NCBI GenBank assembly: GCA_003545125.1
Contig: DQCI01000206.1
Coordinates: forward strand, 7,460-18,919
Source of the DNA: Paracoccaceae bacterium
GTDB lineage: Bacteria > Pseudomonadota > Alphaproteobacteria > Rhodobacterales > Rhodobacteraceae
Reading direction: 5' to 3'
Length of the DNA stretch: 11,460 bases
The notes beneath the pieces were generated by a model. That model was not told the DNA's origin. It was given only the letters and a program-made list of their open reading frames with translations, and made no database searches. The translations under genes were made by a program, and so were the position numbers. Shown here piece by piece: positions 1-6,385 of the stretch (within the stretch, counting starts at the first letter, position 1; each line of letters opens with the position of its first letter).

Positions 1-181
1 CGGCATCGACCGAGGTTTGTTCGGTGCAACCGAAGGGGCCGCAGTTTTCGGTGACCACCATGATCTGCTCGTGTTCCACATGCAGCGATTGCACGACAAC
101 CGACAGCAGCGGCATCGCGATGAACACGAACATCGCGGCCAGCGAAGGCAGAATGAACCAGAAGAAGGTCTTGTGTTTCAT
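1..181 (-). CDS. ABC transporter permease, carbohydrate type (N-terminal part, cut by window edge)
   Basis: The first 60 residues of an inner-membrane permease are visible; the rest lies beyond position 1. The protein opens with a short basic N-terminus (MKHK) and one clear hydrophobic segment (about residues 6-30, with prolines at 12 and 24). A loop follows with two close cysteines (C47 and C52, in NCGPFGC). This layout fits transmembrane helix 1 of a MalF/UgpA-type permease, whose following loop lies in the periplasm. The ATG at 181-179 has only a weak upstream purine stretch. The gene is the third of a minus-strand set after the ATPase and solute-binding protein, 69 bases after the latter's stop, and that context supports the assignment more than the short sequence does. 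It would form the membrane channel, normally with a second permease that should lie further downstream. The substrate cannot be told from this fragment. Confidence 0.8.
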   Translation of the reverse strand, partial: MKHKTFFWFILPSLAAMFVFIAMPLLSVVVQSLHVEHEQIMVVTENCGPFGCTEQTSVDA

Positions 182-213
182 CGTGCGTCGGTCCCGTGGC
201 GCAGGGGGGGAGA

Positions 214-240
214 GGCAGAGCCGACAGCGCCGGCTCTGCC
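214..240 (-). repeat. Intergenic hairpin between binding-protein and permease genes
   Basis: A perfect 10-bp inverted repeat (GGCAGAGCCG at 214-223, CGGCTCTGCC at 231-240) encloses a 7-base loop. It lies in the 69-base gap after the solute-binding protein stop. No T-run follows on the minus strand, so it is not a standard full terminator. In many sugar ABC operons (malE-malF is the textbook case) a hairpin at this place protects the upstream mRNA or attenuates transcription, so that binding protein is made in excess over permease. The same role is inferred here. Confidence 0.6.
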
Positions 241-250
241 CGCGGGTGGA

Positions 251-1480
251 CTACTGCAGGAAGCCCTGTTCCCTGGCCGCCGTGGTGTAGGCCGCCTCGA
301 CATCCGTCAGCGCCTGTTCGGCGCTCTCGTTGCCTTGCAGGAAGTCGGTCAGCTCGGCGCCGAGTGCGGTGTGAAGCAGACCCATGAACGGCAGCATCGG
401 ATAGGGGCTGGCGCCCGCTTGCGCCGTCGCCGCGACACCGGCCGACGCCGGCCCCGGCGCGTAGGCCGCGCTCAGCCAGACGGCTTCGTCGTTGTTGGCC
501 TGGATCACGTCGTCACCGAGACCCTGAACCAGCGCCACGAAGGTCGCTTCGGCATCTTCGTCGGAGATGTTCTTGGCAATGGTGAAGCCGTCCCACCACA
601 GCGTCGAGGCCGGCGTATCGCCGTTCAGCGTCGGCGCCGCCGCAAGCACGGTCGCGGCGACGACCTCTTCCGACGAGCCTTCCGCGTCGAGGATGCCGCC
701 GCCACGCGAGCCCCAGAGGGTCGCGAGGGCGAGTTGGCCGCCTTCCCACAACGCCTGGGTCGCATTGGAATCGTAGGTCAGGAAATCGGGGTTGGAATAA
801 TCCATCAGCGATTTCAACATGTTGAGCGCAGCTATGCCGTTCTCGTTGTTGATCGCAACCTCCGCCGTGCCTGGCACGAAGAAGTCGGCGCCTGTGCCGA
901 TATACATGTTCACGAATTCCTCGCCCAGGTTCCACCCGGTCTTGGTGTTCATCGCGAACGGATGATCCATGATGCCGGCAGCGCGGACGGCCTCGGCGGC
1001 GGCGAGCACATCGTCATAGGTGGTCGGCGGCTCGACGCCCGCCTGCTCGAGCAGGTCGGCGCGGTAGAACAGGTGCTGGGCGTTGGCCATGAAGGCCACG
1101 GCCATGACCTTGCCGTCGATGGTGATGAGCTGGTTCGACTGCAGATCCTGCCCGTGTTTGGCGATCAGGTCGTCGAGCGGGCGGACCAGATCGTCGTTCA
1201 AGAGCGGCACGATCGAGCTGTTGGCGACGATGGCGGAGGTGTACTGTGCCGGGTTTGCGGTCAGCGCAGCAACCTGGATGTCGCGATGGTCGGCGGTGAG
1301 GTTCGCCTCGACCGTCACCCCGTCGCCGGCGCATTCCTTGGCCTTCGCCACGATCGCCTGGATCGCACCGAACTCGTTGCCGAGGACGTTCACGTTGCCG
1401 CCCGAGAGGCCGCATCCGGCATGGGCGCTCGTGGCCATCAGCACCAGCCCTGAGGCCAGCATGGTGTGTTTGAGAAACAT
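251..1480 (-). CDS. Extracellular solute-binding protein of a carbohydrate-type ABC transporter
   Basis: A 409-residue periplasmic binding protein of the bacterial extracellular solute-binding family 1 type (MalE/UgpB-like cluster). A Sec signal peptide is visible: K4, a hydrophobic core at about 8-17, and a probable cut after A21 in TSAHA. It is not a lipobox, because the residue at -3 to C23 is H20. Family-like features include an N-terminal lobe beginning VNVLGNEFGAIQAIV, an YDDVLAAAEAVRAAG helix, and the mid-protein WEGGQLALATLWGS and TLWWDGFTIAKN stretches. The protein has only two cysteines, C23 and C50, which could form a disulfide near the mature N-terminus. The ATG at 1480 follows a GGGAGAGAG purine run. 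The gene sits 78 bases after the ATPase gene and ahead of the permease. It should capture the substrate in the periplasm; a sugar or sugar-acid-like ligand is inferred, not shown. Confidence 0.9.
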   Translation of the reverse strand: MFLKHTMLASGLVLMATSAHAGCGLSGGNVNVLGNEFGAIQAIVAKAKECAGDGVTVEANLTADHRDIQVAALTANPAQYTSAIVANSSIVPLLNDDLVRPLDDLIAKHGQDLQSNQLITIDGKVMAVAFMANAQHLFYRADLLEQAGVEPPTTYDDVLAAAEAVRAAGIMDHPFAMNTKTGWNLGEEFVNMYIGTGADFFVPGTAEVAINNENGIAALNMLKSLMDYSNPDFLTYDSNATQALWEGGQLALATLWGSRGGGILDAEGSSEEVVAATVLAAAPTLNGDTPASTLWWDGFTIAKNISDEDAEATFVALVQGLGDDVIQANNDEAVWLSAAYAPGPASAGVAATAQAGASPYPMLPFMGLLHTALGAELTDFLQGNESAEQALTDVEAAYTTAAREQGFLQ

Positions 1481-1532
1481 GTGCTCTCTCTCCCTGAGTT
1501 TGGGTGCGTCTTCGAAGCCCGCACCCGGGTGT

Positions 1533-1548
1533 CCCGCTGTTTCGCGGG
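1533..1548 (-). repeat. Small hairpin between ATPase and binding-protein genes
   Basis: A 5-bp G/C stem (CCCGC at 1533-1537, GCGGG at 1544-1548) has a 6-base loop, just beside the self-complementary CACCCGGGTG (1522-1531). It lies in the 78-base gap between the ATPase stop and the binding-protein start. It is too short to call a terminator. A role in mRNA processing or differential expression is possible but unproven. Confidence 0.35.
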
Positions 1549-1558
1549 GAAAATGGGG

Positions 1559-2608
1559 TTAACCCCCGACGCGTTCACCGCTCGCGGTATCGAACAGGTG
1601 GCAGTGATCTTTGTGAACCTGGATCGAGGTGGCGTCGCCGATCCCGGCCCGGAAGGTCTTGTCGGCCTTGACCGACACCAGCTGGCCGGCGATCCGCACC
1701 GAAACCATCGTGGCGTCGCCGAGAAGTTCGAGCGTGTAGATCGGCGCGTTGAGTTCGCCGCCGCTCTCAACGACGTTGGCGTCTTCGGCACGGAACCCGA
1801 GCGTAATCTTGCCGTCGGGCGCGTCGAGGCCCGCGACCTCACAGTTTTTTGCGTGGAACACGCCGGCTTGCATTTCGCCTTCGATGAGGTTCATCGCCGG
1901 GTTACCGATGAAACCGGCGACGAAGGTGTTGGCCGGCATGTCGTAAATGTCGGTCGGCGTGCCCACCTGCTGCACGATGCCCTTCTCCATCACAACCACC
2001 CGGTCGGCGAGGGTCATCGCCTCGATCTGATCGTGGGTGACGTAGATCGTGGTTACTTTCAGCTCGTGGCTGAGGTTCTTGATCTGCGCCCGGGTCGAAA
2101 CCCTGAGTTTGGCGTCGAGGTTCGACAGCGGCTCGTCCATCAAAAAAACGTTGGGTTCGCGCACGATCGCCCGGGCGAGCGCCACCCGCTGGCGCTGACC
2201 GCCCGAAAGCTCGGCGGGCCTGCGGTGCATGAACTCCCCGAGTTCCACCATCTCCACTGCCCGCATCACCCGTTCGTCATGCGTCGCGGGATCCACGCCG
2301 CGCACTTTCAGAGGGAAGCGGATGTTTTCGTAGACGTTCATGTTGGGATAGAGCGCGTAGCTCTGGAACACCATCGAGACGTCGCGGTCCTTCGGCTCGA
2401 GATCGTTCACCACCTTGCCGCCGATCAGGATCTCGCCGTCGGTCGCGGTTTCCAGCCCCGCGATCATCCGCATCGTCGTGGTCTTGCCGCAGCCCGAGGG
2501 ACCGAGCAGCACGAGGAATTCCCGGTCCGGAATTGTCAGGTCGAAATTATCGACGCCGACGAAATTGCCCCAGCGCTTCGAGATGTTGCGAAGCTGGATT
2601 TCGGCCAT
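1559..2608 (-). CDS. ugpC: ABC transporter ATP-binding protein, UgpC/MsmX/MalK type
   Basis: A 349-residue ATPase that powers a CUT1-type importer on the cytoplasmic face of the inner membrane. All nucleotide-binding motifs are intact: Walker A GPSGCGKTT (36-44), Q-loop around Q82, signature LSGGQRQR (134-141), Walker B FLMDEP (155-160), D-loop NLDAKLR (163-169) and H-loop H192. Residues from about 235 to the end form the OB-fold (TOBE) regulatory region typical of MalK/UgpC. Length is normal for the family. The ATG at 2608 has GGGAG seven bases upstream. It is the first gene of the minus-strand transporter set, directly behind the divergent operator region, whereas many such operons place the binding protein first. 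The symbol is a family label; ATPases of this group serve many substrates, so no glycerol-3-phosphate specificity is implied. Confidence 0.95.
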   Translation of the reverse strand: MAEIQLRNISKRWGNFVGVDNFDLTIPDREFLVLLGPSGCGKTTTMRMIAGLETATDGEILIGGKVVNDLEPKDRDVSMVFQSYALYPNMNVYENIRFPLKVRGVDPATHDERVMRAVEMVELGEFMHRRPAELSGGQRQRVALARAIVREPNVFLMDEPLSNLDAKLRVSTRAQIKNLSHELKVTTIYVTHDQIEAMTLADRVVVMEKGIVQQVGTPTDIYDMPANTFVAGFIGNPAMNLIEGEMQAGVFHAKNCEVAGLDAPDGKITLGFRAEDANVVESGGELNAPIYTLELLGDATMVSVRIAGQLVSVKADKTFRAGIGDATSIQVHKDHCHLFDTASGERVGG

Positions 2609-2638
2609 GTCGGCACTCCCGGTGGAATCGATGCGCTA

Positions 2639-2658
2639 TTTTGCATACGCTTGCAAAA
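2639..2658. promoter_or_regulatory. Operator 1, LacI-family-like palindrome
   Basis: TTTTGCATACGCTTGCAAAA has two perfect 7-base half-sites (TTTTGCA and TGCAAAA) around a 6-base centre with CG exactly on the dyad (2648/2649). A central CG flanked by short inverted half-sites is the hallmark of LacI-family operators. The site lies 31 bases upstream of the ATPase start codon, where it could block the minus-strand promoter. No regulator gene is in the window, so the bound protein is inferred. Confidence 0.75.
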
Positions 2659-2660
2659 AG

Positions 2661-2689
2661 GCTAGACTTGGCTGTGGCTATTTGGCAAG
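2661..2689 (-). promoter_or_regulatory. Possible promoter of the transporter genes
   Basis: On the minus strand a TTGCCA -35-like hexamer (rightmost, 2689-2684) is followed after about 18 bases by a weak TAGCCT -10-like hexamer (2666-2661). Transcription would begin near operator 1. The -10 is poor, so this is offered only as the likeliest candidate in the short divergent region. Confidence 0.22.
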
Positions 2690-2691
2690 AT
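2663..2691 (+). promoter_or_regulatory. Possible promoter of the SnoaL-amidohydrolase-thioesterase operon
   Basis: A tentative -35 TAGACT (2663-2668) and -10 CAAGAT (2686-2691), spaced 17 bases apart, lie between the two operators. The predicted start of transcription would fall within operator 2, which fits repression by a bound regulator. The match to consensus is modest, so the assignment leans on position. Confidence 0.3.
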
Positions 2692-2694
2692 TTT

Positions 2695-2712
2695 TTTGCA
2701 AACGCATGCAAA
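2695..2712. promoter_or_regulatory. Operator 2, LacI-family-like palindrome
   Basis: TTTGCAAACGCATGCAAA repeats the half-sites of operator 1 (TTTGCA and TGCAAA) and again has CG on the dyad (2703/2704). The two dyad centres are 55 bases apart, about five helical turns, so two dimers would sit on nearly the same face of the DNA. It lies 22 bases before the GTG start of the plus-strand operon, near the expected transcription start. Confidence 0.75.
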
Positions 2713-2734
2713 TCCCCCCGCGAGAAGGCTGTAC

Positions 2735-3739
2735 GTGACTGATTTCCAAAATGAAAAAGAACTGATCCGCGGGTTCTATTCGGCGCTCGACACGGCCGGA
2801 CCGACGGACATCCCGGCGGTGATGGCACGGTACGTGGCGCCAGACGCGCTGTGGCGGGGCTTCCACCCGTTCAATGAGCTGACAGGTCCCGAGGCGGTGG
2901 CGACCACCTTCTGGGAGCCACTCCGTCGCGCGCTTTGCCGGCTGCAACGACGCCAGGACGTGTTCATGGCGGGGCGCAACGAGATCGACGGGTTCCGCTC
3001 GACCTGGGTGGTCTCCATGGGTCACCTGATGGGTCTGTTCGACGCCCCCTGGCTTGGAATCGCGCCGACCGGAAAGATGGCGTTCCTGCGCTATTGCGAG
3101 TTCAACCGGGTCGAAGACGGCCGTATCACCGAGACGGCGATGTATTTCGACATCCCGCACCTGATGATGCAGGCCGGGCTCCAACCCTTCCCGCCGCAGA
3201 CCGCCGCGCATCTGGTCCAGCCCGGGCCGATGACCCATGACGGGCTGCTCTACGACGCCCAGCCGGACGCCGAGGGTACGGCGACGCTGGCCGCGATCAA
3301 CGCGATGATCAGCGATCTTGGACAATGGCAACTCGACCTGCCGCTGGAAGAGGAGCTGGCGCGGACCTGGCATGACGACATGATCTGGTGGGGCCCGGCC
3401 GGGATCGGGGCGAGCTACACGATCGAACGGTATGCAAAGCAGCATTCCGCCCCCTTCCGCGCCGCCTTCACCGACCGTTCCGAGACGCGACATACCTGCC
3501 GGATGGCCGAGGGGCACTACGGCGGTTTCTTCGGCTGGCCCAATTTCACCGCCCGCCACGTCGGCGGGTTCATGGGCTTTCCCGGCTCCGACAAGCTTGG
3601 CGAGATGCGGGTGATCGACATCTACCGGCGCGACGGCGACAAGCTCGCCGAGAACTGGATCTTCATCGACTTGTTGCATTTCTGGAAAGGCCTGGGCGTC
3701 GATATCCTCGCCCGCATGGCCGAAGTGCCGCGCACATGA
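2735..3739 (+). CDS. Protein with two SnoaL-like (NTF2-fold) domains
   Basis: A 334-residue protein with tandem SnoaL/NTF2-like domains (about residues 5-140 and 190-325), a form often labelled ester cyclase or nuclear transport factor 2 family protein. Each half shows the expected pattern: an N-terminal helix (LIRGFYSALD; LEEELARTWHDDMIWWGP), a short aromatic-rich region, and C-terminal strands (RYCEFNRVEDGRITE; RVIDIYRRDGDKLAENWIF). Aromatic and histidine residues are plentiful, as in small-molecule-binding NTF2 pockets, but no catalytic residue can be named. GTG at 2735 is chosen because GAGAAGG lies six bases upstream; an earlier in-frame TTG (2696) would fall inside operator 2. It is the first gene of the plus-strand operon, and its stop overlaps the next start (ATGA). 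It is likely a cytoplasmic enzyme or binding protein acting on the imported compound. Confidence 0.82.
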   Translation: MTDFQNEKELIRGFYSALDTAGPTDIPAVMARYVAPDALWRGFHPFNELTGPEAVATTFWEPLRRALCRLQRRQDVFMAGRNEIDGFRSTWVVSMGHLMGLFDAPWLGIAPTGKMAFLRYCEFNRVEDGRITETAMYFDIPHLMMQAGLQPFPPQTAAHLVQPGPMTHDGLLYDAQPDAEGTATLAAINAMISDLGQWQLDLPLEEELARTWHDDMIWWGPAGIGASYTIERYAKQHSAPFRAAFTDRSETRHTCRMAEGHYGGFFGWPNFTARHVGGFMGFPGSDKLGEMRVIDIYRRDGDKLAENWIFIDLLHFWKGLGVDILARMAEVPRT

Positions 3740-4611
3740 AAACGGACAGGATCGACGCCCATCACCATCTGTGGGACCTGTCGGCGGTTCACTACCCTTG
3801 GCTGATGGCCCGTGGGGTGAACCGGTTTTTTGGCGACCCGACGCCCATCCAGCGCGACTACCTGCTCGACGAGTTTCGCCGCGACGCGGCCGGTTTCGGC
3901 GCCTCCGTGCACATCCAGGTGGGCGCCGAAGACCCTCTGGCCGAAGCGCGCTGGGTGCAAGCGGTGGCCGATGCCACCCCCGACTGGCCGCTGGTCCAGG
4001 TGGTGTTCGCGGACCTCACCTCGCCCGACCTAAACCCGCAACTCGACGCCTTCGAGGCACTACCAACAGTGCGCGGCGTTCGCCAGATCGTTGGGCGCGC
4101 ACCGGGTGAAGACGCAGTCACCGGCACAAACGCCCTGCTCGACGACCCCCGCTTTCTCGAAGGCCTGCGCGAGGCCGGACGCCGCGAGTTGTCCTTCGAC
4201 CTCCAGCTCATCCCCGAACTCATGGACAAGACCGCCCGGGTTCTGGCCGAAGCCCCCGACACCCCGGTCGCGCTGTGCCATGCCGGCTCCCCGCATGATC
4301 TCACCGCTGCCGGTCTCGCCGCGTGGGCCGACAAGCTCGCCGCGCTTTCGAACCTGCCGCATCTCACTTGCAAGCTCTCGGGGCTCGGCATGTTCAACCA
4401 CAGCTGGACCGCCGACAGCATCCGCCCGATCGTCGAGACCTGCCTTTCCCAATTCGGCCCTTCTCGCACGATGTTCGGGTCGAACTTCCCCGTCGACAGC
4501 CTCTCTTCCGACTACGCCACCCTCGTCGCGGCCTATGAAGCGCTCATTCCCGAAATCCGGTGGGGTGCGGTCTTCCATGACACCGCCCGGGTTTTCTACC
4601 GACTGCCATGA
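3736..4611 (+). CDS. Amidohydrolase, fuconolactonase-like (COG3618)
   Basis: A 291-residue TIM-barrel hydrolase of the amidohydrolase-2 family, which includes sugar lactonases (L-fuconolactonase, L-rhamnonolactonase) and 2-pyrone-4,6-dicarboxylate hydrolase. Visible family marks are the N-terminal DAHHHLWD (H9 and H11 form the HxH pair), VHIQVGAE (H59), VRGVRQIVG, CHAG (H182), KLSGLG, and FGSNFPVD near the end. In the well-known lactonases the last motif is GSDWP with a catalytic Asp; here it is Asn250, with D254 close by. The ATG at 3736 overlaps the previous stop by four bases and no Shine-Dalgarno is evident, so translation is probably coupled. The protein likely opens a lactone or similar ring or ester in the cytoplasm during catabolism of the transported compound. 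The exact substrate is unknown. Confidence 0.88.
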   Translation: MKTDRIDAHHHLWDLSAVHYPWLMARGVNRFFGDPTPIQRDYLLDEFRRDAAGFGASVHIQVGAEDPLAEARWVQAVADATPDWPLVQVVFADLTSPDLNPQLDAFEALPTVRGVRQIVGRAPGEDAVTGTNALLDDPRFLEGLREAGRRELSFDLQLIPELMDKTARVLAEAPDTPVALCHAGSPHDLTAAGLAAWADKLAALSNLPHLTCKLSGLGMFNHSWTADSIRPIVETCLSQFGPSRTMFGSNFPVDSLSSDYATLVAAYEALIPEIRWGAVFHDTARVFYRLP

Positions 4612-5090
4612 GCCGGGTTTTTCACTTCGAAACGAAGGTTCGACCGGGTTGGATCGACTACAACGGCCATATGCGCGACAGCTACTTCGGCCTCGTCTTC
4701 AGCCTCGCGGTCGATGCGTTGCAGGACGAGGTGGGTTTCGACGCGTCCTACCGGGAGGCAACGGGCAACACGATCTACCTGCTGGAAGATCACAAGGTGT
4801 ACCTGCGCGAAGTCACGCAAGGGGCAGTTGTGCGGGTCGAAACCCGGGTTCTGGGCTGCGACGCGAAGCGGTTTCACCTCTACATGCAGATGTTCGACCA
4901 GATGTTCGACCCAGGCGGCGCGCTTGCATCGGTCGGCGAGTTCATGGAGCTGCACGTCGCCCAGCGTCCCGAACCCCGGGCCGCGGCGATGCCCGTGCAG
5001 ATCCAGGCCCGGCTGCAAGCGGCGATCCCGCCCGCGGCGGAGGTGGCGCAGCTCGAACACCGCGCCCGGGCGATCGGCCTCAGACGGTGA
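4608..5090 (+). CDS. Hotdog-fold acyl-CoA thioesterase (4HBT-like)
   Basis: A 160-residue thioesterase of the 4-hydroxybenzoyl-CoA thioesterase type. The active-site signature is clear near the N-terminus: WIDYNGHMRD (residues 15-24), where D17 corresponds to the usual catalytic Asp and NGHM to the conserved NxHM turn before the central hot-dog helix (about 24-40). Strands follow (TIYLLEDHKVYLREV; VVRVETRVLGCDAKRFHLYMQMF). The sequence reminds me of thioesterases in carnitine-degradation loci that act on betainyl-CoA; this is recall of family likeness, not an alignment. The ATG overlaps the amidohydrolase stop (ATGA), so it is the third coupled gene of the operon. It suggests that a CoA thioester arises in the pathway or must be released. 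Confidence 0.88.
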   Translation: MSRVFHFETKVRPGWIDYNGHMRDSYFGLVFSLAVDALQDEVGFDASYREATGNTIYLLEDHKVYLREVTQGAVVRVETRVLGCDAKRFHLYMQMFDQMFDPGGALASVGEFMELHVAQRPEPRAAAMPVQIQARLQAAIPPAAEVAQLEHRARAIGLRR

Positions 5091-5101
5091 CACCGGGCGA
5101 C

Positions 5102-5133
5102 GCGGGGCTGCGGGGCTGCGGGGCTGCTGGGCT
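5102..5133. repeat. Four tandem 8-bp repeats (GCGGGGCT)
   Basis: GCGGGGCT occurs at 5102, 5110 and 5118, followed by the variant GCTGGGCT at 5126. The array starts 11 bases after the thioesterase stop. It is G/C-rich and can slip in replication. There is no T-run to make a terminator. It is probably a simple repeat without coding function. Confidence 0.7.
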
Positions 5134-5282
5134 GCGCTGGTGAGCAAAGGGGGTTGTTTGGCCATAACCGCCCTGCAAACCCGAGACGCCAACTGACACC
5201 AACGATCCCGGCGCGCCCCGGCAAAACGCGGCCGCGCAGGCCGCCCGGGGTCGCGGCACGCCCGACCCAACGCGGAACCGAA

Positions 5283-6372
5283 GAGCTGGTGGCGTCGAGG
5301 ACGGTCACCGATTTCGACACCCGGCCTGCCACGATAGTGGCCCACCTGTCGCCGCAGGACCGGGGCCGCATCGGCGCGCCTTTGATCGGCATGGCGTTCC
5401 CGTGCCCGGGTTTCCGCAGGTTCAGGATCCAGACCCTGTCTTGATCCGCCCCCGGGATGACCGCGCAGCCGCGTCCGTCGACCGGGTTTCGGCACTGATA
5501 CGGTTTGGGGGGGGCGAGGTTCAGGGCCTCGATGCGGGCGATCCGGTTTTCCTCCAGGTCGACCGTTATGATCTGTTTGTGCGGCCCCTCGGCCCCGCAA
5601 AGCCCCCGCCCCGCCACTTGATCGAGACCTGTGCAGCGGGTTGGAAACCGCTGTTGGGATAGATCGGCCGGATGGTCCTCAGGTCGCAAAAGATCAGATC
5701 GCCGGCGGCGCTCCAGAAGGCCGCGAACCGGTCTTCGACCCCGTGCAGCGTGTGGTACGGCCGAAGGCCGACAGTGAAGGCCGGGCCGGCCTCCCGGGTC
5801 TTGGGTATGACCGGCGCATGCGCGCCAGCCTCGGGGTTCGGGGCGAAGGCCATGCCCGGCCGCTTGGACCCAACGATGTCTGCCGGCACATGCTAGAGCT
5901 CGATGGTCGCGGCCAGCCCGGCGGAAAGCGAAAACAGCATCGCCGTGGTCACGGTTTCGCGCGCGCAGCTCTTCGGGGATCAACAGCGGAAAAGGTCGTT
6001 CGAAGTCGACCGAGAGATGGCTTTCGCGGCCTGCAAGGCGACCCGCATCGCCGAACGCGCCGCCTTCCTCGGCGCGGTCGTCACCGGGATCTGCCAGGGC
6101 ACAAGCGACAGCGCACGCGACGGGCCAAGCGATCTCGCAAACGTCGCAGGGTGCCAGCGCCAAAACCGGGACGACCGCTTCGGGTCGCCAGTCCCGCAGC
6201 GGGCGGCGGGCGACAAGACAGACCGGGCATCCGGGCGGAGGTCGGTCGACGGCCCGGGGCGTTCCCAGGAGACGGCGTCGAACGCAACGCCGGCGGAGCG
6301 GAACCGGCGGGGGAATTCGTGGAAGGTCCTCGCGCTGCGGAATAGGGGACAGATTCCTGGTGTGTGGTTCAT
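5283..6372 (-). pseudogene. Decayed coding remnant, family not recognised
   Basis: The best-preserved part is 5568-5889, which encodes a protein-like stretch including HTLHGVEDRFAAFWSAAGDL and TIRPIYPNSGF. At about 5590-5615, in a G/C-run, the frame shifts by one base. The message then continues as QIITVDLEENRIARIEALN and DRVWILNLRKPGHGN to roughly 5283 (SKSVTVLDATSS), after which protein-like sequence fades. Upstream in the first frame, a stop at 5893-5895 (TAG) and another at 5980-5982 (TGA) interrupt the reading. Beyond them the frame stays G/C-rich in third positions to about 6372, but the protein character is weak. Phrases such as ITVDLEENRIARIEAL and KSVTVLDAT recall repeat strands of beta-propeller proteins; this is only an impression. 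No start codon or ribosome site can be fixed. The 5' part (5896-6372) may instead be unrelated or antisense sequence, because third positions are shared with an open plus-strand frame at 5903-6466. Confidence 0.5.
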
Positions 6373-6385
6373 CGGAGCACCTCAC

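Noticed and set aside
17..1453. A 478-residue plus-strand open frame opposite the binding-protein gene
   Set aside because: The product is rich in Arg, His and Gly with no domain, and the minus strand encodes a clear signal-peptide-bearing binding protein. It is an antisense shadow of high-GC coding DNA.
2696..2734. A TTG start at 2696 for the SnoaL-type protein
   Set aside because: It lies inside operator 2 and has no ribosome site, while GTG at 2735 has GAGAAGG at good spacing.
5102..5133. CRISPR array
   Set aside because: The units are 8 bases and directly adjacent, with no spacers and no cas genes nearby.
5980..5982. In-frame TGA read as selenocysteine
   Set aside because: A second in-frame stop (TAG at 5893-5895) and a later frameshift point to decay, and no suitable hairpin after the TGA was recognised.
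4880..6385. A 501-residue minus-strand open frame
   Set aside because: It runs antisense through the end of the thioesterase gene and is mostly Arg/Pro-rich. Only the part around 5283-5600 looks like protein, and this is treated as the shifted section of the decayed gene.
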